Both the position numbers and the translations under genes were made by a program. DNA of 64,000 nucleotides, from positions 1 to 64,000 of the forward strand of contig NRSV01000037.1 in NCBI GenBank assembly GCA_002286855.1. Reading direction: 5' to 3'. Positions 43,440 to 53,932 of the stretch are shown here, piece by piece. This stretch comes from Bipolaris cookei (Eukaryota > Ascomycota > Dothideomycetes > Pleosporales > Pleosporaceae). Position 1 is the first letter of the stretch. The number at the start of each line of letters is the position of its first letter. Under the pieces are notes generated by a model. The model was not told the DNA's origin and ran no database searches. It worked only from the letters and a program-made list of their open reading frames with translations.

Positions 43440-45925
43440 CTACCAATACGAAGAAGTGGACGACACACTCCCCACCCTATCACGCCTCTTACACCCCTCA
43501 CACCGACATTCCATCTCACTCGCCGCCGCGGCCCGCCTTACTCTAAACCTCGCCAAGCGCCTCGTAAATACGCCCGAAGCACCCAGACCCAACTCCACCG
43601 TCTTACCCTCCGTTACCGGCTCTACAGAATCTGAAGAATCAAGAGCGTAGTCCTGCTCGACGATTCCGATCGTCGAATCCTTCACGTTGAGACGCTGGAT
43701 ATCAGACGCATATACGGCACCTAGCCCGGAACGATACCGCGGTCGAGGCTGGATGTTATACGAGTGATAGATAGGACGTTGAGGTGCTGGGTCGAGGTGG
43801 GAACTTTGTAGATGTAGTGCGCTAGATATGCGAGGCCGAGGTGTTGGAGGAGTAGGAGGAGGGAGACAAGGATTAGGCCGGTGAGCGAGATGCTAGGGGC
43901 TGGAATGAAAGTGCCGGGGGAGGCGTATAGGGGGCGTCCGGTTATGCCGGATGTTTTGAGGGATGTTTGGGTTAGGAGGGTGCGGTTGGCGTGGAAGCTT
44001 TTGGGAGTTAGAAGGGGTTGTGGGTTGGGGAAGGTGAAGGGGGGAGACGTACATGCTTGCGGAGAGGTAGCGTTCTGTGGCTGTTATATCTGAGAAGAAG
44101 AATGTAGTGAAACTTTGCATTATTTGAAGAGGGCGCTCGGTGTCATCTGCTTGTGAGGAGCATGCGGCGGTGCAGTCGCAGTAGCTACGGAATGTGGAGA
44201 AAGGGAGGCGGTTGAGGCGACAGATTTGGTCGAGGAGGAGAGGTGCGGTGTCATTTGTGGATGCGTTGGCGGCTGCGAAGAGGGGTTTTTTGCCGAATAA
44301 TGCGATGGCTGGGGTTATTAATGGGCCGGACATTGTTGTGTTTGAATCTTTGAAGGTAGGACCAGCTTGATGGCGTGGATTCGGGTGCTGGCCTTGAATA
44401 GAGTCAGTCAGTAGATATCCATGCCATGTATGTATGCTATATCTCTTACCAGCCCGGAATATCCGTCAGTCTATCATCTTCTGACGGTCGGCGGCACCGT
44501 CCCTCGAAACTACTCAGTACAACCCCATTCTAATCTACTTCCACCTTGTTGCCGTCTCTCCAGAGATCCGAAAGGTAGTCGTTGTACTGTGCCCTATCTG
44601 CAAACGGGCCTGGCTCAACCCAACGCTCCAACAATGGACTGTATACGTAGTTGTTGCGATAGTTGCCCAACTCAAAACAGCCTCGCGTGGTCTTGACAGT
44701 GCAATGTTGCGTGTAACTCACTGGTACATCATTCCTATCCGTTATATTGACGTCCACAATTACGTCTTCAACAGTGTCCTGCTTGTTGCGAGAAAGCTGC
44801 CATGGGAACTTTCCACGCTGACCTGGGACGCAGATATTCGCTCCGAATTGACCGGAGTAGGTGAAACCAGAAGTAAAGGGGCTTTCACCAGTGCAAGTTG
44901 CGGAAAACGAAGGTTACTTAATCCCCGTACATCGAACCGTCGAGTTGAACCTCATGGCGCGGTGTCGGAGAATACCAGTCGTTGTTCCGTTGGGAAAAGC
45001 AGCGACAAAGAAACCCAGACCCAGCTGTGCCCAAGGACCCAATTGTTTCAACTGAGGCACATCCCGCAATTCAAAAGGAGCCGTATTCTGTAAATCCGGC
45101 CAAGATTTGTAGGAACTTCACTGAGGGAGAGAGAAGCGAGTGAATTCTCAAGTTGTTGCACAACTACACCTTCAGGTATGGTGGACATGTCGTCTGGCTC
45201 AGGGTCCACCCCCAAGAGTGTATATTTTCCTCCGCGAAAGGGTCCGTTCTGTGAAACCACAGGGTTTTCTTCTGTAGTCATGACCAAGGTTTGCCCTGTA
45301 GATACGAAACCCTCTCGAATAGGCTGCTGGATACCGCAGATTAAAAGGAACAATGCAGCGAGCCACAAGAACCCACTACCAGGCCCAGTCCGTTGGGATT
45401 GGTCTCCATTTGCTGTCCTATTACTCCTCTACGATGGCCAGGCTTCGCAGAGGATGTTGATATTCGACCATCCGCGGTCTGCTAGCGCAAAAACCTAGGA
45501 TATGCTAACCGTTTAATTCTTCTGCAACCTCTGCGTGTAGACGACTGCGGCTTGGGCAATTAGTGCCGAGATGAGGGGGGTAAGTTAGTGACAATGCTGG
45601 CGAATGAGATGAGTACTGCGAGGGTATTTACAATGCATCGCTGTATTGAGATGTTGCTTTCTGTGAATTCGGTTTGAATGTACGACGGCAGGTCCACCGT
45701 GTGGTAGGCGAGTACCCATGTTAGTACTCATGGCACAACAAGTATGGGAATGTAGAATGCGATGATCCCAAGCGCACAGTGTCTGTAACGTAGGGTTGGT
45801 ATATTTTGGGCGCGCGTTTTAGGAGAGGCGCGTGGTTTAGGAGGGCCGCCGATTCTTCTCGATATCAATGTATGCTGCGATTCAGTTTGTTGGTCAACCA
45901 CACGCTGTGCTTTTTTCTTCTCCAT
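43440..45925 (-). pseudogene. Large fungal multi-pass membrane protein, heavily disrupted
   Basis: Minus-strand coding remnants follow in order: MEKKKAQRVVDQQTES with a helix; ALIAQAAVVYTQR; FALADRGWSNINILCEAW; FLWLAALFLLICGIQQPI; an extracellular part with GGKYTLLGVDPEPDDMS, PWAQLGLGFFVAAFP, CVPGQRGKFPWQLSRN and YVYSPLLERW; then KPLFAAANASTNDTAP, MQSFTTFFFSDI and a last helix LILVSLLLLLQHLGLAYL. This order is that of a large membrane-protein family expanded in Dothideomycetes with no known role. Lesions are TGA 45728, a frameshift in a six-base C run (45575-45580), TAA 45513, TAG 45495, TAG 45429, a frameshift near 45103, TAA 44914, a stop at 44530, and a one-base frameshift near 43722. One intron is still readable (about 44052-43998, GTACGT...CCAAAAG). 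With this many lesions it is a true pseudogene. Confidence 0.85.
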
Positions 45926-46899
45926 TGTGAGAGTGTGACATGTCGAAAATTAATACCCCAACAAACAAAGGAAGATCTAGACATAATTAAAGGCAGCTTT
46001 CTGATCGCCGACCAAAACTGCCAAGTTCATTCCACAACGGCTATGCCTCCTTTCAAGGGGCTGGGGTTGTCGCTCTGGGGGCCTGAATAACGCCGTCCCC
46101 ATTCCATTGACATTCGAGAGTGCCGCAAGCAAGCAAGCGACACATCTGATGCCCATCTACAAGTGCCTTTGAGCTCTCTATCCTGGAGACATGATTGAAA
46201 ATACCAAGATCCAGGTTGCGATCTTCTACAACGCTCCTAACGTGCAAAGCAGCTCAATTCGCCTTCAAACCTTTTTGTCTCGCCATCACGGCGGCACAGA
46301 TAACGGCTTTTTAGAGATCTGCATCCAAAAGATTTAGTGTTGCACACAGGGTCTAGCCACACCGATTTCGGCTGCGGCCGTTAGAGTTCGTGCGGTAGGC
46401 GGTGCTTTTGTGTAGTTATTATAGTAGATGTCTTTCTTGGCAGATCGCCTTAGACCCTTTAATGTCCACGGAGTAGGGTTATGGAAAGACGTGTGTACGC
46501 CAAACGGGGGAATTTTGCGACCTAGAGAGAGTATGCTGGTCACCACGCAAGGTAGACTGGTTCGAGTGAGTGTATCCTTCACATACCCACATTTAAGCCA
46601 CGCTCCTTGACTTCGCTATGATCACTCTCTCGTACTAACTCGACTGTGGGATGACTACAAAGTAAATCTATTCAGCTCAACCACGATAAAGAGGGAAAAG
46701 AAATTTGCATAGATGAGCGTACACTATATTTTACCTACCGCCAGATCTTCAGTGATATACAAACCCTACTGGGTCGGAAAAGGAAAAGAAAAAGAGCGCG
46801 AAAAAAAGAGATTGGTTGCTTTGACAAGAAGGAAAAACGCTAGACAAACGTCGAAATAAGTGTACATCCTTACTCTACGAAACAAAATACAGCCCAGAT
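45926..46899. other. Intergenic, no gene seen
   Basis: 1 kb between the pseudogene start and the 3' end of the minus-strand unknown protein. Nothing is recognised. Confidence 0.5.
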
Positions 46900-49800
46900 T
46901 TAATCTTCAATGATACTGAGTAGAGAGTCGAATACATCGTCTTCGTCCTCGTCTCCATCATCTTGCTGCCGCTGTGCATGATCCTCGGTATCTTCTTCCG
47001 ACTGCGCATTGCTGTCGTCGTCATTGTCACTGCCAAAGCCACTGTCGTCCCCTGAGAAACTTGCGCCCTCCTGAGCACTAATGGCGGCATCGGCAACGGA
47101 GCTAGAAACGCTCTCGCCATCAGTTACACCGTGCCAGCTCGGCTCGCCGTCATCGTCGTTGTGCGCGTTGTCGTCATCATCTGGCTCTGTGTCACCACCG
47201 TTGTTGTAGGCACTGAAGCCATGGCCGGCCATAAAAGGCCCCGAGTGTGGGGTCGCATAAGCAAATGGAGTTGATTTACCAGTCATAGCAACAGAGCGTT
47301 GACTTGGCCTACTTGCAATGTCGGAGTAGGATCGTGGCAATGGGGTTTGCGAAGAGTAAAACGGTGAAGGCGGTTCACGCGAACGCCGAGGGGTTGTATT
47401 CCATATTGGAACTTGAGGCTCTTCCCGAGCATCCTCTTCTGGTCTTGGCGATGTGGATTCTGTTACGCGACGCCTCTTGAGCCTCGACATCAGACTGGGT
47501 GTGCGTGATACCGTTTGTGGAGCAGATGACTGCTTTATTGGAGACCCATTGAAGCGACGCTTGGCCGAGCTAGGGGGAAATGTATCCATGGCCGACGCGG
47601 ACACTGTGCGATTGCGATAGGATGATGGACGTCGTAGATGATTCTCGCTCAATGGAGAGATTGGATGCGTCTGCTTTTTCAAGATGGAGCTTGGTGTGAT
47701 TGAACGTCGCCATTGCCGACCTGCAGGTCGCATAGATAGTTGAACAGATTGGTTGCTACCGAATGAAGAATGCACACTAGCAGGCGGAGCATCGTAGGCT
47801 TCGACAAATTGCCAGCATGCTTCCTTGGCATCTGCTTCAGGGACGTGTGGTTGACAGTCTTCATCATTGCCGTCCGTTTGCGACTTCTTCTCGGGTTGAT
47901 AGCGAGGTAATTGTCGGAGTTCTGGCCATGACTGTTCCATGACAACAAACTCGTTTCGATCAACCTGCTGGGTATAGGCTTCGCGATGAGTAACATACAG
48001 CCTCTTCTTTCCTCCAGTTACTCGCATCATGATACCAGATGCGAGGAACTGAGCTGTCCAGAATGCCGAGCTTGACATTTCGGCGGGTGTGAGGAAACGA
48101 AGTCGTGATTCCCTAAGCACCTTTCGTAGTGGTATGTACGACGCCCGAAGACCCGGATAAGCAGCAATCATGGGATTCTCATCGCTGTCATCATACTGCA
48201 AATGGTCAAACACGTCACTGAAAGCATTTGACAGCGTTTCCTGGACGTCTTTGGCACTAGCACCCCTCAGTGTAATGTCTCGCACGAAACCACGGCTCTG
48301 AAGTCGCTTGTAGACTAGGTTGTTACTTCCACAGGCCTTGGGAAACAGCCAGTTGTCGGTAGATCCCGAGGCCCAGTTAGTGATGTCTTGACTGCTCCAT
48401 CCACTTTCGTATTGGTTGAGCACAGGGTTACTGTCCAGCATCGGAGCACCCGGATAAGGACTTGAGTCTGTGTCTCGCCTACGGATTTCTAGCATCGGCG
48501 TGCCCGTGCTGGTCCTGGAAGACCGAGCTTGAGTCCATTCTTCAGAGCTCTGAGTTGTGGTCCTGTCAACGTCATGCATTGGGTCGTCCTGTGAGAACCA
48601 GATGCCTCGCAAATCAGGCCCCCATGGCAGCAGTACTACTTCAATCTCCCAAGGAGCCAGAGAAGTGGGAGGTGCCGCAGCTTCCAGCACATCAAGTCTC
48701 TGCTTGATGTGATCGAGTTCCATCTCGGTGTCTTTACAATCCATGGCTGTGAGTATAAGAGCCGATGATGTTGTCGAGTTGGCAGAGTGATTTGACCCAA
48801 AAGACGTGTTGACGTCCTTGACGCGTCTTCGGCTGAAAGAACTGATACTACCGTGGTCATCTATAGCTTGGTGCATTTTTTCATGCTCATCCACGCGGTG
48901 CTCTATCTCAATAAGTCTGCTTTCGTACATCTCCAGGGTCTGGTTGAGATCTTCTGGTTGCACATAGTTGAAGGAGCCATTCTCTAGCATATCGAGACGG
49001 CTGCCCAGGTCTTGCATAGTGTTAGCTACGTTGGGTATCGAGTTTAGCAAGTTATGCAACGGAGCGAGATAGGACACCAGCTTTTGGAGCTCTTGTGGAG
49101 AAGCTGTTTGTAAGAGGGTTTGCAGCTGTTCTTGGGGCACTGAAGGAGAGTTTTCCAGCAAAAGCTGAGTGGGAACTGTGGCCTTGGTTGGCCGGTCTGG
49201 TAGGCCGGCCGCCTGCTGTTGCATGTCTGAAGTCATTCTTGCCAAAGTGTCAATCAAGTTCTTTCCTTCTTGTACCGCCCGATCAGCAGCATTCAGGTCT
49301 GGTGTAGTTCCAGCACTTGGAGTTGCGACTTCTGTAGTGCTTTGGACGTATTCTTCAGGGTTGTATGTGTTTGGGATGGTATCCCCAGGTATGTCAAGCT
49401 GTATATTGCGATTGAAGGGAAGAACGTGTTCTAGGATAGCGCGCGATGCGCTGTTCGTGTTCGCTCTGGCCAAAGAATGGTCACGCTCATTGCGATTTGT
49501 TTGTAGGGTCCCAGCGATGTTGATGTCGTCTGGTATAGTCGGTGTAGGCGACTGCTGACGGTTAACCTGACACATGCTCTCCAAACGCATTGTCGAGAGA
49601 CCCAGGCCTGTCACTGAGTGATGCGACTGACTCACCCCATGCCTAGTTTCGTTGTTAGCGACTGGACGCTGCTCATGAGATAGCAAGCACACGGAAGGGA
49701 TTCCGGGGAGACCGCTCGTGCTAGCTTGCGACGGGGTGTCTTGACTTTGTGCTATGCGACCCGGCTCGTCGACTCGTGAAGTGTGCAGGAGATGTCGCTG

Positions 49801-50220
49801 GCTGTGAGTGGACTGCGAATTGAAGCGCTCAAGACGCATGGATTGGGGCCCGTCGGACACAGCCTGGCGCAATCCAGTAGCATGCGCATCGCACCGCGCC
49901 CTGGGCAGTGTCTGGCATTGGCCCTCGCACAACACGTGAGGTGACGGCAGCGGGGCAGAAATTGAAGGCGCACGCCGTTCTGGCGCACGCGACGCCTTCA
50001 GATGGAAGCAGGCATGATGGCCGCAGACACACCAGGTCGAGCGCTCACTCCCCAGACGATGCTCAGTGCTCTCGTCGTGCAAGTCAGCGCTGAGCTTGTC
50101 CCAGAACTGGTCACATCCGCATGATCCTAAACTGGCGTCGCGATAATTGCATGGTCCGTTGGGGAGCGGTCGTCTCGAGGGTGCTAGTGGCAGCGTACGT
50201 GGGTCTGCAAACCCGGCCAT
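46900..50220 (-). CDS. Conserved-looking 1106-residue protein of unknown function
   Basis: One uninterrupted exon starts MAGFADPRTLPLAPS. The N-terminus has a Cys/His set at C24, C34, C36, C64, C66, H68, H69, C71 and H73 (SCGCDQFW ... WCVCGHHACFH), well suited to bind zinc. Residues about 80-400 are disordered and Ser/Pro-rich. A coiled coil follows (MYESRLIEIEHRVDEHEKM; ELDHIKQRLDVLEA). A globular block at about 590-800 has DNWLFPKACGSNNLVYKRL, RKVLRESRLRFLTPAEM and GGKKRLYVTHREAY. The C-terminus is acidic (DDSGFGSDNDDDS ... DEDEDDVFDSLLSIIED). Lysine/arginine clusters (RLKRRRV) suggest a nuclear location. I recognise no named family; a chromatin or transcription role is a guess. The absence of introns over 3.3 kb stands out here. 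Confidence 0.8.
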   Translation of the reverse strand: MAGFADPRTLPLAPSRRPLPNGPCNYRDASLGSCGCDQFWDKLSADLHDESTEHRLGSERSTWCVCGHHACFHLKASRAPERRAPSISAPLPSPHVLCEGQCQTLPRARCDAHATGLRQAVSDGPQSMRLERFNSQSTHSQRHLLHTSRVDEPGRIAQSQDTPSQASTSGLPGIPSVCLLSHEQRPVANNETRHGVSQSHHSVTGLGLSTMRLESMCQVNRQQSPTPTIPDDINIAGTLQTNRNERDHSLARANTNSASRAILEHVLPFNRNIQLDIPGDTIPNTYNPEEYVQSTTEVATPSAGTTPDLNAADRAVQEGKNLIDTLARMTSDMQQQAAGLPDRPTKATVPTQLLLENSPSVPQEQLQTLLQTASPQELQKLVSYLAPLHNLLNSIPNVANTMQDLGSRLDMLENGSFNYVQPEDLNQTLEMYESRLIEIEHRVDEHEKMHQAIDDHGSISSFSRRRVKDVNTSFGSNHSANSTTSSALILTAMDCKDTEMELDHIKQRLDVLEAAAPPTSLAPWEIEVVLLPWGPDLRGIWFSQDDPMHDVDRTTTQSSEEWTQARSSRTSTGTPMLEIRRRDTDSSPYPGAPMLDSNPVLNQYESGWSSQDITNWASGSTDNWLFPKACGSNNLVYKRLQSRGFVRDITLRGASAKDVQETLSNAFSDVFDHLQYDDSDENPMIAAYPGLRASYIPLRKVLRESRLRFLTPAEMSSSAFWTAQFLASGIMMRVTGGKKRLYVTHREAYTQQVDRNEFVVMEQSWPELRQLPRYQPEKKSQTDGNDEDCQPHVPEADAKEACWQFVEAYDAPPASVHSSFGSNQSVQLSMRPAGRQWRRSITPSSILKKQTHPISPLSENHLRRPSSYRNRTVSASAMDTFPPSSAKRRFNGSPIKQSSAPQTVSRTPSLMSRLKRRRVTESTSPRPEEDAREEPQVPIWNTTPRRSREPPSPFYSSQTPLPRSYSDIASRPSQRSVAMTGKSTPFAYATPHSGPFMAGHGFSAYNNGGDTEPDDDDNAHNDDDGEPSWHGVTDGESVSSSVADAAISAQEGASFSGDDSGFGSDNDDDSNAQSEEDTEDHAQRQQDDGDEDEDDVFDSLLSIIED

Positions 50221-51516
50221 GGATGCTGATGGCTACGCATCCCGCAGAGGACGCAATTAGTCTAGAACCGAGCCATACTCGCTGCGACTATGAAAGGCTG
50301 CTGTGCGGTTAGCAGCGACTCGAGAAACATTGGGGTGGATGGGTGGGAAAAGCGCATACCGAGGGGGTTTGGACGACTTTACAGAAACAGGCGAATGAAG
50401 AGGGGGACGCGACGCGGGTTTTATATATTAATGGCACGGGTGGAGCCGGCAGGGGAGGGTGACACACCAAAGGTGGTGGGAGCATGTGGAGGGGGAGAGA
50501 GGCCGTCGATTACTTTTGGGCCGTGACTCTTTGGCATGCACACATGGACGCACCTAGCAACGGGTAAGGTGGTGGACGGCGCCGCAAACGCTTCCCCGGA
50601 GTCTGGATACAGAGCGGGACGGGTCCTGAACACTGAGACCATGCCTTGATAGGCCCACCGATGTCTGGGCGACGGCACCCTGGCCCTTGGACGTGCATCA
50701 AGTCCAATCTCCAGCCCGGGCAACGCTGCGAAAAGCAAAAAGACGATTCTGGCCCTAGAATCCAGGCAAAAAAGATCCTCTTCCATCCACTCCTTCAGCT
50801 GCGCCCTCTACGCTTCTATTTGTCACGGTGGAGTGGCAGCAGCAGCAGTGGCGGCGGCGATATTCATTCCCACCCTCCAAATACCACGCGCAAATGTATG
50901 CGCCTCCAAGTGCGCGCCAGGCAGAAATCTTATCCACGGGACCGGTTGTCGTCAACGATGCATCCTCACGGCACTGTTGCTGCACCTACAGGGCCCGCAT
51001 TCGGCAACCCGGACTTGGGCTGAGAAAACGATGCATCGCTTTGCCATGCACGCGTCTTGCGTATCTTGCATGGGGGACGCGCCGACTGACACGGCTAGTC
51101 GTGTGGCCATGTACCTATACAGTAGCATCTCCATGCAACCATGATGATCATGTAACACCAACAACGCTCCTATACAACTCGCCTTATCCTTTGGGGCAAA
51201 GTGCCTGGTTGAGGTTTAGTTCGATCCGAGAATGGTTGTGACGCGACTTTTTATCCAAGAGCCGTTGTAGGTGTACAAGCGCAGGCTGGTTATGTCACAA
51301 GTAAAAATCTTATATTTTTTGACTTTGATACTTGGTATCCAAGGATTTGGCCGTCTGATATTAGGGGATGGATGCCTATCAACCGCGGCGGACAAATAGT
51401 GCCATTGTTCTTGGATCTAGTGGTAAGAGGAGCTCGTGTATAAGAGAAGAGGAAAACCCCAGTCAGAGTATAAAGTGGACTCAAAGATACCGACACACGT
51501 ATGCATCCTCCATCTT
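50221..51516. other. Intergenic, promoter of the 1106-residue gene
   Basis: 1.3 kb between two minus-strand genes. Small frames are low-complexity. A run of CAG/GGC triplets occurs near 50835-50860. No RNA gene or repeat family is recognised. Confidence 0.5.
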
Positions 51517-53268
51517 TTACGCCAGCCGGAGACCATTCTCTTCGGGCTTAAACCACTCTCTCAGCAGATCCTCCAAGATGCCATTAGCACCCGTCTTGGC
51601 CTCTTCACTACTCTTGCCCTGGCACTCAATGTAAAGCTTAATCTTCGGTTCCGTCCCGCTGCCTCGGACGGTAAAGACGGCCCCATCATCTAGTTCGCAG
51701 GTGATCATCTGGGCGGTCGGGTCGATGGGCAGATCAGGCTTGTGATCCTCACTCTTTGAGTCATAGCCTAGTGTCAGATCGCGCCAACGCACAATCCTTC
51801 GCGTCCCGACAGTAGCTGGGTATGGGCTGCCAAGTGCGCGAATGGTCGTAAATACTGATGTAGTCACCGACGGTGATGGTGACACGAGGTAGGTGTTTGC
51901 GTCTTCGAAATAGCCGAGATACTCGTAGAGTTGCTGCAGCTTGGCATAGGGGGTAAGCCCTTGTGACGACCATTGTGACGCGGCTGTGAGGAAAATTGCT
52001 GCAGCACTGATCGAGTCTTTGTCGTGCACAGTTTGTGGGATCATGTAGCCCAGAGCTTCTTCAAAGGCATACGCAACGTCGTAGCCCTTGCTCTCGAGCT
52101 GTCGCGCTATATTGCCGAGCCACTTGAATCCAGTCAACGTCTCTGTGAAGTGAAAGCCTTCCTTTTTAGCGAGCGCAGCAAGCATCCGGGAACTGACTGT
52201 AGAAGCTAGCATGGCAAGCTTCTCTCGCGGCTTCGAGGTGGGATAGCGCTCGAAGAGGTAAGAGCCAAGCAGTACTCCGAGCTGGTTACCCGTGAAGATA
52301 TGCCATTTGTCTCCCACCTTCTCCGCTGCCGCAAGTCGGTCCGCGTCAGGGTCACTGGCCAGAATGAGGCGTGTCGACAACTTTTCTGCAGTTTCGATTG
52401 CCAGATCGAGCGCTCCTTTTTCTTCTGGATTGGGAAATTTCACCGTTGGGAAGTCTGGGTCTGGTTGTGCTTGAGCCTCGACAATACTCATCTGAGAAGT
52501 GACTCCAAGAGTTTGAGCACATCGCTGCATTGCAGGAAGACCCACACCGTGCATGGGCGTGTACACGAATTTGAGTTCTGGGTCCATCTTGACTTGAGCA
52601 TGCTCAAGCTGTGCTGCATAGAGAATGGCCTTGTGGTATGTGTCCTGCACTAGCCCTAAGCTTCCCTCGACCAAAAGGGAGCTTTCCACCACCGAAGTAT
52701 CCCAGGTGACAGGCTTGAGGTTCTCCAAAATAGACTCTGCAATGCCGCTGTCGTGTGGGGGAATGATCTGGCAGCCGTTGGACCAGTACACCTTGTATCC
52801 GTTATCCTTGGCCGGATTGTGACTTGCAGTAATCATGATACCGGCAGCAGCTTCAAGCTGGCGCACACCAAAAGGAACCATGGGCGTATGACTAGGCTCC
52901 TCATACCACCACACCTTGATACCCTTTGCCACGAATGCGGCAGCCGTGAGCTTGGCAAATTTCTCAGAGTTGTGCCGCGCATCCCGGCCAATAACTACAC
53001 CCTTCTTCTTTACATTTTCCTCGGTCTTCAAGAGGTATGCAGCCAGTCCTTGCGAGGCTTGGATGACTGTCAGGGAGTTCATGCAAGCGAAGCCGCCCTG
53101 CATTGGTCCTCTGAGTCCGGCAGTACCAAAGGCAATGCGGTGTCGCAGCCGCCTTTCAAGCTCATCATGGTCACCTTTGACCAAAAGCTTGTAGATCTCG
53201 TCAGTCGTCGTCTTGTCCTCGTCCAACTCCAGCCACTCGCTCGCCAACTCTCTGATATCCTTGGTCAT
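51517..53268 (-). CDS. PRM15: Phosphoribomutase/phosphoglucomutase (PGM2/PRM15 type)
   Basis: The enzyme interconverts ribose-1-phosphate and ribose-5-phosphate and more weakly glucose phosphates. A single exon from ATG 53268 (MTKDIRELASEWL) gives 583 residues; the frame is open a little further up but only from a TTG. The motifs are those of the alpha-D-phosphohexomutase superfamily: TASHNP at 148-153 with the phosphorylated Ser, DPDADRLAAAE for Mg2+, AFEEALGYM for the sugar, and RGSGTEPKIKLY for the phosphate. RIAFGTAGLRGPM near residue 45 and this length match human PGM2 and yeast PRM15 (formerly PGM3). The protein is cytosolic. It probably feeds nucleoside ribose into the pentose phosphate pathway. 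Confidence 0.92.
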   Translation of the reverse strand: MTKDIRELASEWLELDEDKTTTDEIYKLLVKGDHDELERRLRHRIAFGTAGLRGPMQGGFACMNSLTVIQASQGLAAYLLKTEENVKKKGVVIGRDARHNSEKFAKLTAAAFVAKGIKVWWYEEPSHTPMVPFGVRQLEAAAGIMITASHNPAKDNGYKVYWSNGCQIIPPHDSGIAESILENLKPVTWDTSVVESSLLVEGSLGLVQDTYHKAILYAAQLEHAQVKMDPELKFVYTPMHGVGLPAMQRCAQTLGVTSQMSIVEAQAQPDPDFPTVKFPNPEEKGALDLAIETAEKLSTRLILASDPDADRLAAAEKVGDKWHIFTGNQLGVLLGSYLFERYPTSKPREKLAMLASTVSSRMLAALAKKEGFHFTETLTGFKWLGNIARQLESKGYDVAYAFEEALGYMIPQTVHDKDSISAAAIFLTAASQWSSQGLTPYAKLQQLYEYLGYFEDANTYLVSPSPSVTTSVFTTIRALGSPYPATVGTRRIVRWRDLTLGYDSKSEDHKPDLPIDPTAQMITCELDDGAVFTVRGSGTEPKIKLYIECQGKSSEEAKTGANGILEDLLREWFKPEENGLRLA

Positions 53269-53932
53269 GTCTGTGGGCTGTCTCTGTTCTGCAGATGGCG
53301 GTTGTGCTATGTGTTTGTCCAGGTGTGTTGAGAAGTAAAGAAGGAGCAAAGGAGCAGTTCATGTATAGTGTTCGCGGCCTGAACTAATATTGTGGAGTGA
53401 CCTGGCAGCTGCAGTCAAGACTTATCAATCTGGTGACGACGGAGTTGGCCGAAACAAAGCGAACCGCATGCCCAAGTGGGAAAGGGCTACCCACTGTACA
53501 TATTTATCTGTCCCCAGGCCGCACCAAACTTTGTGGAAATCTCCGGCATTCCAGAAGGAACCCTACGACCCTGTTTTTACGCATAGAATGCGTATGTGAA
53601 TGGCTGGGGTTCCATGGTTGATTCTAGCCCCGACATGTGACTACCAGCCAGGTGGGCATGGAACGTGGGGCAATAGGAACGTGCAAGGCGGCGCAGGGTC
53701 CGCCGCCACGAGGAGCCGCCTACCAACTTTATCAGCTCACCGTCTCCTGTTCCACTGCATGGCCCCAGCATTGCACCCCCACAAGCATGCACTTCTCCTT
53801 ATGAGCTGTAACGTGACCTATCTAGCGTTGATTCGGTCCGCCAATTGAGCCCTGCAGAGCGGCCATTCATCTTGCATTGTATCTTTTGCGCACACTCTCG
53901 TTATATCCTACCTCATCGCCCTGCGCCACATC
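53269..53932. promoter_or_regulatory. Divergent promoter region, PRM15 and desaturase
   Basis: 660 bp separate two divergent start codons. A short CT-rich leader precedes the desaturase ATG. No specific site is recognised. Confidence 0.4.

Noticed and set aside
43398..43650. Two plus frames of 77-78 codons
   Set aside because: They are antisense to the C-terminus of the membrane-protein pseudogene.
52753..53331. 192-codon plus frame opposite PRM15
   Set aside because: It is a shadow of the mutase coding strand with no recognisable features.
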